Of a stretch of 64,000 nt of DNA, positions 23,910 to 37,859 are shown piece after piece. The position numbers and the translations under genes are program-made. The notes under the pieces are model-generated. The model was not told where the DNA came from and made no database searches. It saw nothing but the letters and a program-made list of their open reading frames with translations. Numbering within the stretch: the first letter of the stretch is position 1; each line of letters opens with the position of its first letter. The stretch lies in contig OY728128.1 of NCBI GenBank assembly GCA_963277665.1, positions 1,868,134,988-1,868,198,987 on the forward strand. Direction: 5' to 3'. Source of the stretch: Viscum album. Taxonomy: Eukaryota; Streptophyta; Magnoliopsida; Santalales; Viscaceae.

Positions 23910-26900
23910 TATAAGGACCCAACCCCTATTTTTCGATGCTGATTCCTTATTTGATTTCATTGGTATGATTACATGAATGTTGAATCATGAAGGAATGAAT
24001 TGATAAGTAGTATTTGAAAACCAAATACATACATAATTTCAACATTACAACTTGAAAGGAAATTCCACATTTCAACTTATTTTTAATGCCACATAATCTT
24101 ATATATTATCCTTTCAATTCATTCGTAAAATACTTCTACACAACTTGGGAGAAAGGGGTGACCATAGTTTCTATAAAAGGGTAAATAAAACTACATAAGA
24201 ACTTTTAAACATAAACACTAGTCATGATGAAAAACTAAAAATTCATGCCTCGAAAAATATACTTTATCATAAATAGAAGGAATAAAAACTAATAAAATAA
24301 TTCCATAAAACATAACCACAGATATTCTACTAGTCGACTAATCACATGGAATATCAATAACTTGTTTTATAATGAGGGAGTGCATAATTTCGTACATCAC
24401 AGCCATATTTTCAAGGCTTCATGCAAAGACAATAAATAACCATACTATCAAGGCCTTGTGCCAAGTCTCTAGTTTCTCATATGAGACCTATCATTGTATT
24501 TAGGGGTTATAGAGGGTCACACCCATCACATAATAAGTCTAATTAATTCCTCTTATGAAAAGTGATAAACATAAAAAACATATACATTCATATTTAAACA
24601 AACATATGAAATGTAAATAGGTTTCCTCAATCAATAAATAGGAACACTGACCACTTATATTAATATGGTGAATGGTATCCAGATAGCACATCAACAATCA
24701 ATCTAATAATAAACCATTAAATAAAATATTGTAGATTATATCAAAAAATATTAATCCCTATTAAACATAAGAATCAACAAGAGTGTGGAAATTAATGAAA
24801 ATACTCATATAAAATCATCGAGTAATTATTAAGATAAATACCTTTTACTTTGAAAATAAGAGTTATTTTGGAAAAATATATGTTTAAAAAATTAATTAAA
24901 TTAATTTATCTTTTAATAATAAAAAAACTAATTTTAAAAAAATTTGCAAAAACAGATGATATTGTGCCCTTGAAAATAGGTAAGAATTCGAGAAAGTCCC
25001 TTTAATCAGTCTAGTTTTTTTAGAAGAATTTTTCAAAGATCCTTATAATATATGTAACTCCCCAAGATATAAAGAATCATTATTTTTGGTACACATATAT
25101 AGAATATTCACACAGAATTTATGAGGAGTATATAAAAATAAATAAGAATTTCTTTGAGTTAAGTAGAAAATAAGAATAACCCAAATGAAAATTGAGGTTC
25201 GGGTAGAAAACACGTACCAAATTGAAATAAATTGAATTGTATGCCCCAAAATAAATAATATTAAAATGATACATTGAATACCAGGAAAATAAATATATTC
25301 ATGGATTGATACATCAAAAGGATGTATACAAACACCACACCCAAGAATTATTTGTGAGTAAGGAATATTTCCTGGGAATGAAAGTGAGTTGAGAAAACCA
25401 TTACCTTGTGTCTGAATATGATCCCCTCTTGAACATAAGGTCCAACAATATAATAATAAACTTATTAATAACTTATTTAAGAACCTGTTATACATTTAAT
25501 TGATTGATTATAATTTTATTATTTTCATTTATGGTATTTCTTATGGTGTAAGAGATTCAATATCCTTGTTTGTGAGTGCTCGTTTCATTATTTTCATGAT
25601 AGGCTTGATTTTAAGTAAGTTAATGTAAAATGATAATTGAATTATAGAATTAATTTAATATGTTATAAATTTTCATCCATAAGGTTAAATGATCATATAA
25701 TTCATTATTATTCTTTTTTTGAGGATGAAACCTTAGATTAAATTTTAGTAATAAATGCTTGGATTAATTTGGTGGTTTTTCGATCACCATGAAATCATTT
25801 TGTTTTATAAATTCATACCATGTGTATAAAATTGATTAAAAAAATTAAATATATTATATTAAATATATTATGATCTGTTTCAACCATATAATTGGTTTTT
25901 TGATCATAATTTAATATGTTAATAGAAGATGAAAATCTGTCATCCATGAATGTGATAAACTAACACATCTCAGATGATGTTTTAATTTCTTGTATAAAAG
26001 GAGGGGAAAAAAGAAATGGTGATGAATTAATCCATTATCATAACCATATTCCAGTACATTTATGTTACTTTAGTTACCAAAACATTTTGAGTAATGTAGG
26101 TGAGGAAATTAAAAGAATTAAAGGAACTTGAAAGAATATAAAAGAAATGAAAATAGAAATTTACTTCTTGAATTTATCCTCCTTAGGAGACTCTTTATGG
26201 GAGAGGCTTTTTTCTTTTGAATAGAAAAATGGATTATGGATGTGGGGAGATTATTGGTAGGGTATTTTTAAAAATTTATACAAGGCATATGTATTGAGAG
26301 GAGTGAAGAGAAGAGGGGGTGAGGGGTGGTTTTATAGTGGATGATAGGAGGGTTTTCCCATTATTTTAATCATTATTTAATCATTTTTCAAAATACAACC
26401 AATAGTGTTGAATATTATGACCACAAATAGTCATATGTTCATTTGATTTTGAACTAGTGGTCATTTACATCATTTATGACTCAATCAAGGTACATAAATT
26501 CATTAATTTAGCATATTTTGTTAATTATCGAATTTATCTATTAAAAGAAATCAAGTATTTACAAAAATTACGAAAAAAAGAACCCCAACCATTTTATTTA
26601 ATGTAGAATTAAAAAATGAACTCCATTTTATCAAAATAATTTTCTAAATTAGTTAAATTTAATTTTTAAATAAAAAATCTATTTTAAAAAAAATAAATAT
26701 TTCAGATTTAAAATTGATTTTATAATACTTTCAAAAATTAAGTGAGGTCACATAAAATTATCCTAATTTATTATGAAAAAAATATTTAATGAAGAATAAA
26801 TTTAATGAAAATGAATTTTATTTTAAATAAATATATTAATATATAATTTTAATTAAATTTTTATTACTCACAAAAATAAAAACACATAATTATTAATTTT

Positions 26901-27247
26901 GAAAATAATATATTTTATTTATAAGCTATCTAAATATTATTTATAAATTCATTGGTGAGGTTTATATTCTTGGGGATCATATTACTATTCAAAATTTTAC
27001 ATTTCTATTCATAAGGTCACATTACTATTCGTTAGGGTACATTACTATTCAAAAAAATATTTGTTGATCCTATCGGAGTCTAAATATCTTACAAAATGCC
27101 ACTGTGTTTCTATGATTTTCAAAATTCAAATATCATAGGTGGGAAAAAAAATTTACTGGCTAAGTTAAAACCAAGTGTTATTTTGAAGAGTCTCGATGTT
27201 TCAGGCAATCAATATTAAATTTATTTTTAAACCCTTGGGGTGTTACA
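23910..27247 (-). repeat. RT2 5' LTR (LTR B)
   Basis: Starts TATAAGGACCC (a degraded TGTAAGG terminus) and ends GGGGTGTTACA on the plus strand. It is ~3.34 kb and uninterrupted, so it serves as the empty-site reference for the two insertions in LTR A. The 150-residue minus ORF at 25043-25495 has no matching open frame in LTR A and I do not call it a gene. Confidence 0.88.
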
Positions 27248-28790
27248 CCACTTTATGGTCTACAAATCTCTAAGGAAATACATATGTAAGTTCTTCAAAG
27301 AATATATGAACAATTTATCAAAAAAATAAATGTTTCTAGCCATTAAATTACTAGAAATCAAAAAAAATACTATTGTTGATATAATTTATTGTCTTATACT
27401 TCTACCATAGTCAGTTACAATGATTGAAATGCCTTATAAATAGTTTCCTCTTTCATTTATTAGTAAGATAATATAATTTAGAAAATACATATTTATAATC
27501 CAAGTGTATTAGTATCTATCCATAAGAGGAATCAATCACCATTTGAAATATGAAAGTTAAAGAACTTGTTAGTCATATCCATTCCCACGAAAAATGTTCT
27601 AGGAGAGATAGAATATCCATGTCAGAGGCCACATAAATACTTGAATAAATAATTATTATTTCTTATGAGTTTTATTGAGAAAAATAGACTAGTTTACCAA
27701 AAGTTGAACATGTCACTGAATCTCCTCGAAACATTAAATCATCACATGAATCTCAAAATAAAATTATAGTCTAATCTCTCATATATGTTTTCCATATCAT
27801 CTTTCATCATGCTTTTGGTTACAAAATAAATTATTGTATAGGTCCTCCATAATATTTCACACCAATCTAATGGAACATTATGTATTTCTACCATTAATAA
27901 GACCATGTTTCTCTTAAAACAAATGTTTTTTGAGTAAATTTCAATGTTTTTTATTGAGAATAATTTAATTAAAATTTTATGAAATTTTACACATGATGAT
28001 GGGTTGATGTTGGTAAAATTATTTTGGTTTCTTAACCATGAGAATAAAAATAAGAGTTAACAAAAATGTAACTCTATAAAGAATTCATACATTAAAATAC
28101 TCAGTTATGGATTTAATAAAATATTATTTTATAATTTTCCACGAAGTAATGTAAAAAGGTCATTGAGAACATTAGAACTTTGTTCACTATCATGGATGAG
28201 TCTATTTATAGCTCACTTGATTTCAGGATCCATAGATATATTCTTTAAATAATTATTGTTCTTATTATGAATGGAATTTTTAATGTTATTAAGTATAATA
28301 ATATAATATAATTAATTTGATATCCCCTATTATATCATGTCCCATACATGTGAATAATAATGTGAGATGACTAACTATTATAGCAACAATTACCATGATG
28401 TCGCTTGTATAGGATCTATTATTAATATGTATGTTAATATTTTCCATGAAATTCCTTTAATTAATGCATTCATGGACGAAGGATGCCTTTCTATCCCCAT
28501 AATTCATCCATATCTCTCTGGATCTCCCCCTAAACATTCTCTCTTTATTAAGAAATATTTCTTCTAATAATTATTGTGTGTCCGGTAGGAGTAGAAAACA
28601 ATCATCAACCCATATATCTTGTAGTGTGGTTTTATTCTAGTTAATATCTAATGTTTAATATTATAGGTTTGTATGAGAGTTAGGTCAGTTGTTATAACTG
28701 TAAAGGAAATTTTCTATTAGACTCCTGAGCATGTATTGAAAAACCACCAACGAATTCCCTTATATGGGTAAAATCTAAGATACATATACA
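27248..28790 (-). other. Degraded internal region of an older element (tentative)
   Basis: AT-rich sequence with no protein motif I can recognise in either strand; the ORF 28367-28567 (66 residues) resembles nothing. It lies between the end of LTR B and an LTR start at 28,791 with a PBS-like string (complement of TGTATCTTAGA, near 28,774-28,786). By position it would be the start of the internal region of a minus-strand element into which RT2 inserted. Confidence 0.35.
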
Positions 28791-30889
28791 TATAGAGACC
28801 CAAGAATTCTATACATATATAAGACATCCATTTATATGAAAACTCATTACATTACATAATGATCCATGTTATAATCATATCGGCACACCACCATTGAAAT
28901 CATTGAAATATAAACAACGGGTTCATAAAAAATCAAGATTGTATCCTATATAATTATTTATAACCATCCCCATTCATATATGTATCATACATTGTACATG
29001 GGGAATGGAAATATTATAATGTGTGAGATCTGATTCATAGAATGGGTAACCAAGGGTGATATCAATGATCACTTGGGTGTAAAATAAACTCAAGGGTATG
29101 AGAGAAAATCATAATATTTTAAAATCACATCCTGGATGTCATAGATCATAATCTAATGTCATGGAAGAAATATAAAATTTCACAGTACATGAATCATAAA
29201 GGAATCAAAGAACATTATCCATGACAGATTAACATTTTCTTAATAAATAAGTTTGTGGCATAAAAACAATAACAAAAAATTATTCCTCGTATAGTCATGG
29301 ATCATTTCTAAGACTATCATTATGAAATGGGTTCACTCCCCAAACCATCATAGTAGTCAAGGTTCACTCCAAAAAAACTATCATAGTGGAAAATAACCCT
29401 TAAAAAATTGGTACACACACCATTATTTATCCTTTTATCTAATTAGAAATCAATATTTACTTCATTCATTTTAGGGTGATATATGTCCCCACCAATCATT
29501 GGTTATAACCTAAACACCTTCTTTGGTTACAATGTAACCACTTTTCGTGGTTATAAAAAAACCACCATCACATAATGTGAACCATAAAACTGTGATCCCT
29601 AAAATCATAAACTTTTCATCTTTTTATCATATCATAAACCATGAAAATAAAATAAGTCTCATATAAATTTAATCAATTCATTATTGAATAACCTATGTAA
29701 AATAAATAGGTTTGATAAAAAAATCATAAAAATAAACATTAACCATGAAAATAAATATTTGTAATGATATCATTAGATCACATCTCTTTAAGTCCTAAAA
29801 GAATAAAATATTTCATCTTCGATGGAAAATTATTTTTTATGATAACTTGGATATTTCTAAATAATAATAATATTTTAACATTGAAATTTCATTTTAATTT
29901 CAAAATATATTCCCTATTATTACAAAAAAAATTATTTGAAAAGAAACTTGAAAAATAATAAATTATGGTTTAGATAAATTAACATTCATTACCAAGGTAA
30001 ATTATATTCATTCAATATTTGTTAAAAGAAAACATTCATTTTACAATTTTTTAACAAAAAAAAAGAATAATTAGGGAAATAATGAGAAGATTTCTTTCAA
30101 ACCATTTAGTAAAAATTAATACATTAGTAAAGATGAATTTTAAAATCTACTAAGAATAGTATAAACGTTCTTTAAAATATTTGTTTCGAAAATTTTATAT
30201 AGAATGTAATGTTTTTTCAATTGGAGATATAAATAAAATCAATTTTTCTTAAAAAACAACATTTCAGTATTTTGATAAATTATGGTGAGTAAAATGAAAT
30301 GAAAAAATGTATCATAAATAAACAAATATAGGATAAGAAATTTCTTAATATTCTAGAGAGTTATATGATAATATTTAATCATTGGATACATAATCACAAA
30401 TAATTCCGACAAAAATGATATTGTAAAATAAAATACTTACCACTTTTAGTAACCATGATAGAAATTGAATTATATGTATTTTTAAATCCCCATACTCTCC
30501 ATAATATGAATCATAAAATATATACATGTGCAGTATATACACACAGAAAAAAGATTGTATAAGGCATGTGTCCTACAGAAAGAAAAATGATATGAAAATC
30601 CTTTACCTTAGGTCTGATATTATTTATGTGTATTAGAACCTACCATATAATAAATATAGATTCATTATAAACAAATTAATTAACCATACTCACATATATC
30701 ATATCAAATATGATTTACCTATTACCTTTTATCACATGGTTAATAACACTTCATTACAAAAATAACTTTTCTAGGTGATATCTACTTTATTTTTCGTGTA
30801 TGTTATGGTTCTACAATATTGGTCAATAAATTATTTTGGTTCAATCGTACTAAGATTTTTAATCATTATTTTAATATAATATATACTAA
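28791..30889 (-). repeat. Truncated, degraded LTR related to the RT2 family
   Basis: The start TATAGAGACCCAAG resembles the LTR B start TATAAGGACCCAAC. Near 30,530-30,640 the order ATACACACAGAAAAAAG, AAGGCATGTGTCC, ACCTTAGGTCTGATAT parallels LTR A near 1290-1390 and LTR B near 25,330-25,430. It stops abruptly at the RT3 terminus, so its remainder should lie on the far side of RT3, beyond the window. No genes. Confidence 0.5.
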
Positions 30890-33800
30890 TGGTAATGGAA
30901 CATAACATTCCATCTGTTACATTGTGTGAAATGTGGTGTTTGAGGTGTCTTTAGAAGTCAAGGGGACACTTTTCAACATGTTACAAAATTCCTAGTTTTC
31001 CATGTTTCCCAATGGTGCTTTATTCCAATAGTGTCTTACCCTATAAGTGCCATTATGGTGGTGTTTCACCATGGTAGAGCCACCATGGCAGTGTCACCTT
31101 GGCGTTGTCTCGCCATGGCGGTGTCACCCTGGTGGTGTCTCCCCCTGGTGACGTCACCTTGGCAGTGGCACCCTGGTGATGTCTCACCCTAGTGATTTCA
31201 CCAAACCATTGCTAGCCTAGCAGTGCCACCCTGGTGATGTCACCTTGGGGGTTTCAACCTGGTGGTGTATCACCCTATCGGTTGCTCGTTAGGGATGACT
31301 CACATGGGGTCAATCATCCAATGGTGCCTCGCCCACCATTCCCTCATCAGACAAAGTCTCTCTTAGTGATGACTCATGGATGGTGGTAGTTGTTCCATCA
31401 TGATGGTGCCTCCTTTAGCGGTGCCTCATCGAATGGTGCCTCATCTAGTGGGTCCTCTTTGGGTGATAACCCTCTTGTGGTGCATCATCTAGTGTTGTCT
31501 CATGAAAAATGTTCTCAGTTATTCTAGATTTCCAATTCTGACCTCATTGTTAATCGTAAAATGAGTTTAATGAAAATTTTAAAATTGTTTAAGACCAATT
31601 CAATGACAAAAATCCAGTCCTTAATTTCTACTGATTTGGGGGGATTTAAATTGGTCAAAACGCATAGTCTTTACCAGATCCACCATTATTGGAAAATCAA
31701 AAGGGTATCTAAAACCATGGATCTATTTTGATCATCCAACAACTTTGATATCTTTCTAATTGTTAATTACAATTTTTTCTCTTGATATAAAATTCCTCAA
31801 ATCCTCTTTCCCATTGGAGTTAGCTAAACTTCTATAGTAGTTGGTTCCTGATTCCATTGTTATTTTCCTACTACATGAGTGCCCCTATATTGGTGCAACC
31901 AAGATGCATTGATCACCCTTTATTTCAAGTAGGTTTTCCTTCATATTTCATAATTTTGAATCATTTTGGATGGGTATATATATGTTTTCCATTGTGATAA
32001 TATTTTATTCTAGATTAATAAAGATAGTCAATTTCATTTAAAAATTAATTTACATCGGATAGGGAAAAGTGACGCTTGATCATGCTGTGTTATTATTATT
32101 TTTTTGATATTTTGATTTGTATGGGTAAAATACTGTCTAAAATCATGGCCATTGGGGGTCCTTGTCTGCATAGGACATATTTTTTGGAATGCATGCATTT
32201 TGGTTTTTTAATGCTTGTATATAATAGTTAGTTAACCAAATATATTCGACTAGTAAATGGATTCCCCAATATCATACAGTTTCTATGATAACCCCAAAAT
32301 TTATAAGTGTAATTAAATACGTGATGAATTTTTAAATTTGAAAATCTATCATTCAATGGAATGTGAGTTGATGTGATGTGTGTAATTTTTGTATTCGGCG
32401 AGTATGGAGGAGGAGGATGACATGTGGTTTTATAGTAGGGATGTGATGGGTGTGATGTGATTATGCTGTAGGGATACAAAACTAGTTTTTATTTAATTTG
32501 TTATTATATGTGGTTGTGATTTTGGGTTTGGTTTTGTTGATATTATCAACTAGTAGGATGAATTTTAAGGAGGATAACAGTGATTGATCTAGGTAATTCA
32601 CCCATAGTTTCTCCATTAATAACAATAAGAAAAGTTCACCCCATATCAAGAGGTTATGGTATGATTTGACATTATTGTGAAGTGTATTAATTTTTCATGG
32701 CTATATATCCCTTGGATTATTGTGAATGATAGTTATATATTTACTTATAAATTTTTATTCCTATAATCCTCCTAGGTTGTGATGGAATAAATAAATAATT
32801 TTTTGATAAATTTTTGAGTAACTTGTGTTGGTTTGTTTAATGAGATAGAAGTGGTTAGGGAAATTTTAAAATAATGGTTATTTTACTAAAATGGTTTATG
32901 TTAAATGATGAAATGAATGGGTGTTTGACATAGAATAAATATGAATCATTCATAATTTATCATGTCTCTTCAACTTCTCAAATTATTATTTTAGTTATTA
33001 ATAAATGCAATATAGTTGGCAGTAGAAGTAATGGTGTTTTATAGTTGGATGTTTGTTTTAAAACCCATAGTTTGGTCGTCAATTCCTATTACAGTACATA
33101 TACAGGTATATTCTTGTGATCTCTATATACAGACCACCAATTTTAGAACTATGTTTTGAACACTCGCATCATCACACGTGGGTGTTTTTCCCAACATCTA
33201 GTGAGGAGAATGGATGGTTGGGTACCCTCTCTTTTCCAATATCCCTTCCATGAGAGATAGTTATTGCTCATGAATTTATTTTTAGAGTTTTTTTAGTGCC
33301 TTAGATGATGGTTGTAATGGTCTATGTGTCTTCGGGCAAGATGTGAGAGCCAAGCTGTTGGTAGAAGTGGAAGTTTGTGTTTTACCAAGTGTCTTTCAGA
33401 TGATATGTGATGTTATTTACCATGTTTATTCACTATGAGTTATGATGTGATATGTTCTGAGGCCCATGTGTGTGTGGTAGTGATGTGTTGTGAGGCCCAA
33501 GTGTGTGTGGCTTGGATGTGATGTGGTATAAAAAAGTATGGGAGTCCTAAGATGCAAGATGTTGGGAGAGAAAAGCATACATGTGTGGAAGTGGTGTGGG
33601 GTACTATATCACCGATGTGTTTCATAACATATTATATTACATGGATTGTATTACTTGGTGAGTGTTCCTTGGTGAAGTTGGGAAGGTTAGTATACATATT
33701 TAGGTGTTATGTTGTTCTTCAATTCATCTCACAAGAGAATTAGTATGCTTCATTCACATGTGCAGAAGAGACTTTGGTCTTCTTATTTACTTTACTTGTA

Positions 33801-34209
33801 TTCTCACCCTAAGTATATAAAAATAATTTTAGGTTTCCATGATTATTTTATGGACCGTATTGGGCGTTACTATCTTAGACCTTTGGATAATTCTTAAGTC
33901 ATTTCTTAGACTTAATTTTGGGTATTTAATTTGGAGACATTTATTATATCAGTTCTAATATTGCATACATGTGGGATGGTTTTTGGATTTCTCTTTTGTA
34001 TTATCCCTTGGAGTTGTTGTGGATGATTAAAATTATCTATTGATATTATTTCTTATAAAAGGTTAATACCTCCCATATTGTGATATTTTTAAACCCTTTG
34101 TGATACTCGTTAACCTGGGTCCTACTAGAGGCATGACTTGGGGGGTCATTATATCCCTTCCATCATTGCAAACCTAGGAGGGTTATCTTTAGATGGAGGG
34201 GTCATTACA
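30890..34209 (+). repeat. RT3 5' LTR
   Basis: Begins TGGTAATGGA (3' LTR: TGTAATGGA) and ends GGGTCATTACA just before a PBS-like sequence, giving ~3.32 kb. It contains a minisatellite at 31,060-31,500. Only the part up to ~32,730 can be checked against the other LTR because the window ends. The short ORFs inside (32228-32479, 33440-33625, 33552-33743, 33709-33897) show no similarity to known proteins. Confidence 0.82.
31060..31500. repeat. GGTGTCACC minisatellite in RT3 5' LTR
   Basis: Roughly 18-21 bp degenerate units built on GGTGGTGTCACCCTGG and GGTGTCTCACC, later changing to GGTGCCTCATCTAGTG-type units. The block is GC-richer than its surroundings and has a counterpart at 39,800-40,265. 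Confidence 0.8.
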
Positions 34210-34212
34210 GAA

Positions 34213-34224
34213 TTTTATCTGAGG
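34213..34224 (+). other. RT3 primer binding site, degenerate
   Basis: TTTTATCTGAGG matches 8 of 12 bases of TGGTATCAGAGC, three bases after the LTR end. Confidence 0.65.
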
Positions 34225-35940
34225 TGATGGTTGAGAGATAGGATGGAGTTTAGAGATAGTAAGGGAGAGTATTGAATGGTTTGTTATGGTAACAGTTCCA
34301 GTTGACCTTGTTGTATGACATGGGATTGGGATACTGGCTTGGAAATGGGATTTTAGGGCCCCCCAAGACCCAGTGCATGGACTCTGAGTTTGTTCAATGA
34401 CCAAGTGAGATAGAATTTCTTCTAGTGTAAAGACTTTGTAAAGGGATATGAATCATAATTACTTTTGTTCCTATTTGAATTGGGTTGTTTAGGGAAATAT
34501 AAAATAGTTAAGAAAATGAATTAAACGAGTTAAACTGAATCTTAAATAAAATATCATATTTCTATAGCTTAGGAAATCCTTTTTTCCTATCAGTTATGGA
34601 TCATAGTCATCATCCAAGTTTGGATCAGGTAGTTGAGGTTTGGTAAATTGGTCTATTTGATCATTGTAGGGTTTATCTAGATGAGGAGGAGGATTAATGT
34701 AAGAGGGTTTTGCGATCATTCCATTGATAGGCTTTGGGGAAGTATGAGGGTAGTGTTTTGGATGTTGAAACAGAGAGAGAGATGGAGGAACTTGATATCG
34801 CTTCCAGTTTTATCTGGGCTCTGAAGTAGTATTGGGTCAATTTGGAAATCAGTTATATTTGGGGTGTTTCATGTCAGTGGTGGACATTTTATGTTGGAGA
34901 GAATAATTATGTGGATGTTTTTTTGGTTTTCCATCTAGGAAGAGTTCTGGGAAGAGTTACATTCATCAAACATGAATATTGAGAAGAGGCAGTACCTACT
35001 CTCCATTTATATGGGGTGTATATCAGTGTTGGAGTTATGAATCATGTTCAAAGACCTTTGGTGTTTTTTCCCAACATTTTTCTAAATGAGGAGTCTTGTC
35101 TGAGGCATCTTGAGGAGGCACTCCATCTTATATCTAGTATTTTGTTACTCATTTTACATTTCCAACATATAATGATGTTCATAAGAAGGTATAGGTGGTC
35201 GATTGGATTCCCTCGTGATGGGGTATACTGGAAGAGGGGATAAAATAGAGTTATTATAGAGGTAGGGTTGTTAGTGGTAGTTCTAAGGCATGAGGACCAT
35301 CGAGGTTTTTATATGTCGATATTCAAATGCATTAACTTCCTTTTAGGTCTTCTAGTAATAGTCGTTCCATGTTTTTCCTTAGAGATTTATGACCGTGTGT
35401 TTTGGGTGTGGGATTCATGGTCATCTCCAGAGCCAATAAACTATGGATTCTTGAGATCAATTTTGTGGAAGTGGATAGGTTCAGCATCATCCAAATTAGT
35501 GGTTTCCAATGAGACTATTTCAACGGTAGAGACAATAGAATTTTTCTCTGTTGAGGGGAGATACAGCAGGTAGAGGCCGACCTCAGGATGTTCATCATGT
35601 TCAGGGACCACAAACCATGTCTGTCCATAGATTTGGTTTTCAAAAAAGAGGTAGAGGATATGTGTGTGGTTAGTTTCATGCCTGGGAGGAAATAGTTCCA
35701 TATGTTCTATTGATCATCAAACGTACAATCAGTTTGTTCAGTACCCTTGTTTTTTTTACTTTCTTGATTCATGTGATTCACACTCCTTTTTCTTACCCGA
35801 TATATCCATTTCTCTATGAATAGACATAGGGAATATTCCCATGCCCTTGGTGTTGAGTACGCCAGTCAGAGGCCATGCTGTCTTGTTTGATGTGTGTAGG
35901 GGTTTAGATTGATGATGGGAAAACACATCCCCATGGGGAA
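34225..35940 (+). pseudogene. RT3 gag region, unrecognisable
   Basis: Lies between the PBS and the protease remnant, so by position it held gag. I could not identify a capsid core or an intact CCHC knuckle. Open pieces at 35016-35243 and 35268-35573 show no motif I recognise. The minus ORF 35441-35701 is an overlap artefact. Confidence 0.4.
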
Positions 35941-35944
35941 ATAT

Positions 35945-36180
35945 TATTTATACAGATGCATCCATATTATGTCATTATCAACATTGAATGGTTTTATTCC
36001 ATACATTCTATTATTGACTACATCGGGAGGAGATTCATGATTCCAGATGTGGATGGACATCATGTGGCTTTTGTTGGTGATCAAAGTTTTCATGTTGGAA
36101 TTTGGGTTTTTGGATCCCTTTACATCCTTGTTGGATGATTTGTCAGTGGAATTAGTGGATGATGGGATTTTATGGGTTCC
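35945..36180 (+). pseudogene. RT3 protease remnant
   Basis: FYSIHSIIDY near 35,990-36,020 aligns to the D-S-G-A-S/T-H-S-F-I-S motif with the Asp and Gly lost. The stretch leads directly into the RT start. Confidence 0.45.
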
Positions 36181-36930
36181 CAAGGTCTTTGGGAGTTTCA
36201 AGATGTTTTCCCCAATGATTTTTTGATGCTACCCCCTTGACGTGATGTAGAGTTCGGGATAGACTTGTAGCCTGATGCTTCTCCAATTTCTATAGCCCCT
36301 TATCAGATGTCACCTTCTGAGATGCTGGAGTTAAAGATTTAGATATATGATATGATGAAAAAGGGTTTTATCATGCCCAGCGTGTCATTGTGTGGGGCCC
36401 CATTATTCTTTTCCCAGAAGAAAGATGGTGGTATGAGGATGTATATAGACTATCATAGGATGAATCAAGTGATGGTAAAAAAAATAGTTACCTTGATCCA
36501 AGAATAGATGGTATCTTCAACCATCTAAGAGGGGTGATTTGGTTTTCTATGATTCATATGTGGTATTTATACCACAAAGTAAGGGTGAAGGATGGTGATA
36601 TCTCGAAGAATTCCATCAGATGCAGGTATTGGAACCTCGAGTTTATATTCATGCCATTCAGTATTACGAATTCACCATCCATGTTCATGGTGCATATGAA
36701 CTCCATATTGAATGAGTTCTTAGACTTGTTCGTTATCATATTCATCGATGAAATCCTGATGTACTCCAAGTTATATGTTGATAAAGAAACAGATATCTAA
36801 AGTATATTATAGGTTCTTTGGCACCACCAACTCTTTGAAATGTTCTCAAAGTGTATGTTTTAGATACAAGAGGTTCATTTCCTCGGTCATGTGATGTCTT
36901 TTCATGGCTTGGATATATATTCATTGATGG
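36181..36930 (+). pseudogene. RT3 reverse transcriptase, FIDE active site
   Basis: QGLWEFQDVFPNDF (36,181 on) starts the domain. APYQMSPSEMLELK and then GFIMPSVSLCGAPLFFSQKK (36,370-36,430) and MYIDYHRMNQVMVKK follow. After a frameshift near 36,500 the open piece 36534-36800 has the finger/palm segment and the catalytic box FIDEILMYSK, with the second Asp changed to Glu. Stops and frameshifts make it inactive. Confidence 0.87.
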
Positions 36931-37859
36931 TTGAAGTATTCATTTCATGGGATGAACAAGAGAAGGTGGTATAAGTCCGCATTATCCTTGGTCTCAGAGG
37001 ATTTTAACAGAGATTTGTACATGATTTATCACTAGTTTTAGACATTTTTAAATATTTTTCTCGAAAATAGTAATATTTTTGATGAGTTATTGGGGTAATT
37101 CGGAATTTGGTCACCTGAAGGGAATGTTGGTCAGATACCTAGTGTTATGGTTTCTTGTTGAAGGGGTAATGTTTGAGGTGTTTGGTAGCACTTCCCATTT
37201 AGGGTTGGGATTCCTGTTGATGTAGCAGCGAGTAATGATCTTTTATGGTCCTAGGAAGTTACATCCTTGAAAGAGTAATTATACCACCCATGATTTGAAG
37301 CTAGATATGGTGGATTTTTCATTGATGTTGTGGGGGAATTACTTCATCGGGGAGTGATTTTTGGTCTTCACATATCAAAAGATCTTGAGGTATATCTTTT
37401 CCAAGTTTGAATTGAATCTTCAATAGTGGAGTTGGATAGATATTTTTTAGAATTATGATTTTTATATCACTTACACCTTAGGGAAGGGTAGTTTCATGGT
37501 AGAATCTTTGATAATAAATTCATAGAAATATGTTATTTAGGAATCTGTGGATGCTTGGAGAGCTATGAAGGAGTTGGGAACCTTCCACATAGATTTATGA
37601 GAGGATGGTGGTAAATTATATTTGTTTTAGATAATGGTTTAGTCTTCTACAATTGAGTTTGTGGGGGGGTCTCATTGGGTAGACTCAGTGGAAGAGGTGA
37701 TGTATGATCGTGTTATCCATGGTGATGCTCCAAAGGTATGGTCAGAGGATGGTCGAAACTTGATTTTTTTTATTCAAAATTTCTTTGTACCAGTGGCTAT
37801 GGGTTATATATTTTTTCATGAGTTTTGTAGCCCATATTTTATGGCACCCCCATCAGTTT
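36931..37859 (+). pseudogene. RT3 RNase H and linker region
   Basis: Inferred from position between RT and integrase. I could not read a clear RNase H motif through the stops. The open piece 37661-37861 has no clear match. Treat as decayed pol sequence. Confidence 0.4.

Larger units (their letters stand above)
1..27247 (-). mobile_element. RT2: old Ty3/gypsy chromovirus, interrupted by RT1 and a solo LTR
   Basis: This is an LTR retrotransposon on the minus strand. Its 5' LTR is at 23910-27247, a PBS resembling the complement of initiator tRNA-Met lies at 23896-23907, decayed gag-pol fills 18,905-23,890, and a polypurine tract abuts the 3' LTR at 18,904. The 3' LTR starts before the window and is found in three pieces: 1-2256, 13404-14122 and 18680-18904. 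The pieces align in order with the 5' LTR. For example, base ~8 matches ~24,069, the blocks near 1350 and 25,385 match, and 13,410-14,122 matches 26,290-27,008. By eye the two LTRs differ much more than those of RT1, so RT2 is older, as the nesting requires. The domain order PR-RT-RNase H-INT-chromodomain places it among chromoviruses. Confidence 0.85.

Noticed and set aside
25043..25495. 150-residue hydrophobic minus ORF
   Set aside because: Lies within LTR B; the aligned part of LTR A (~1020-1480) has no corresponding open frame.
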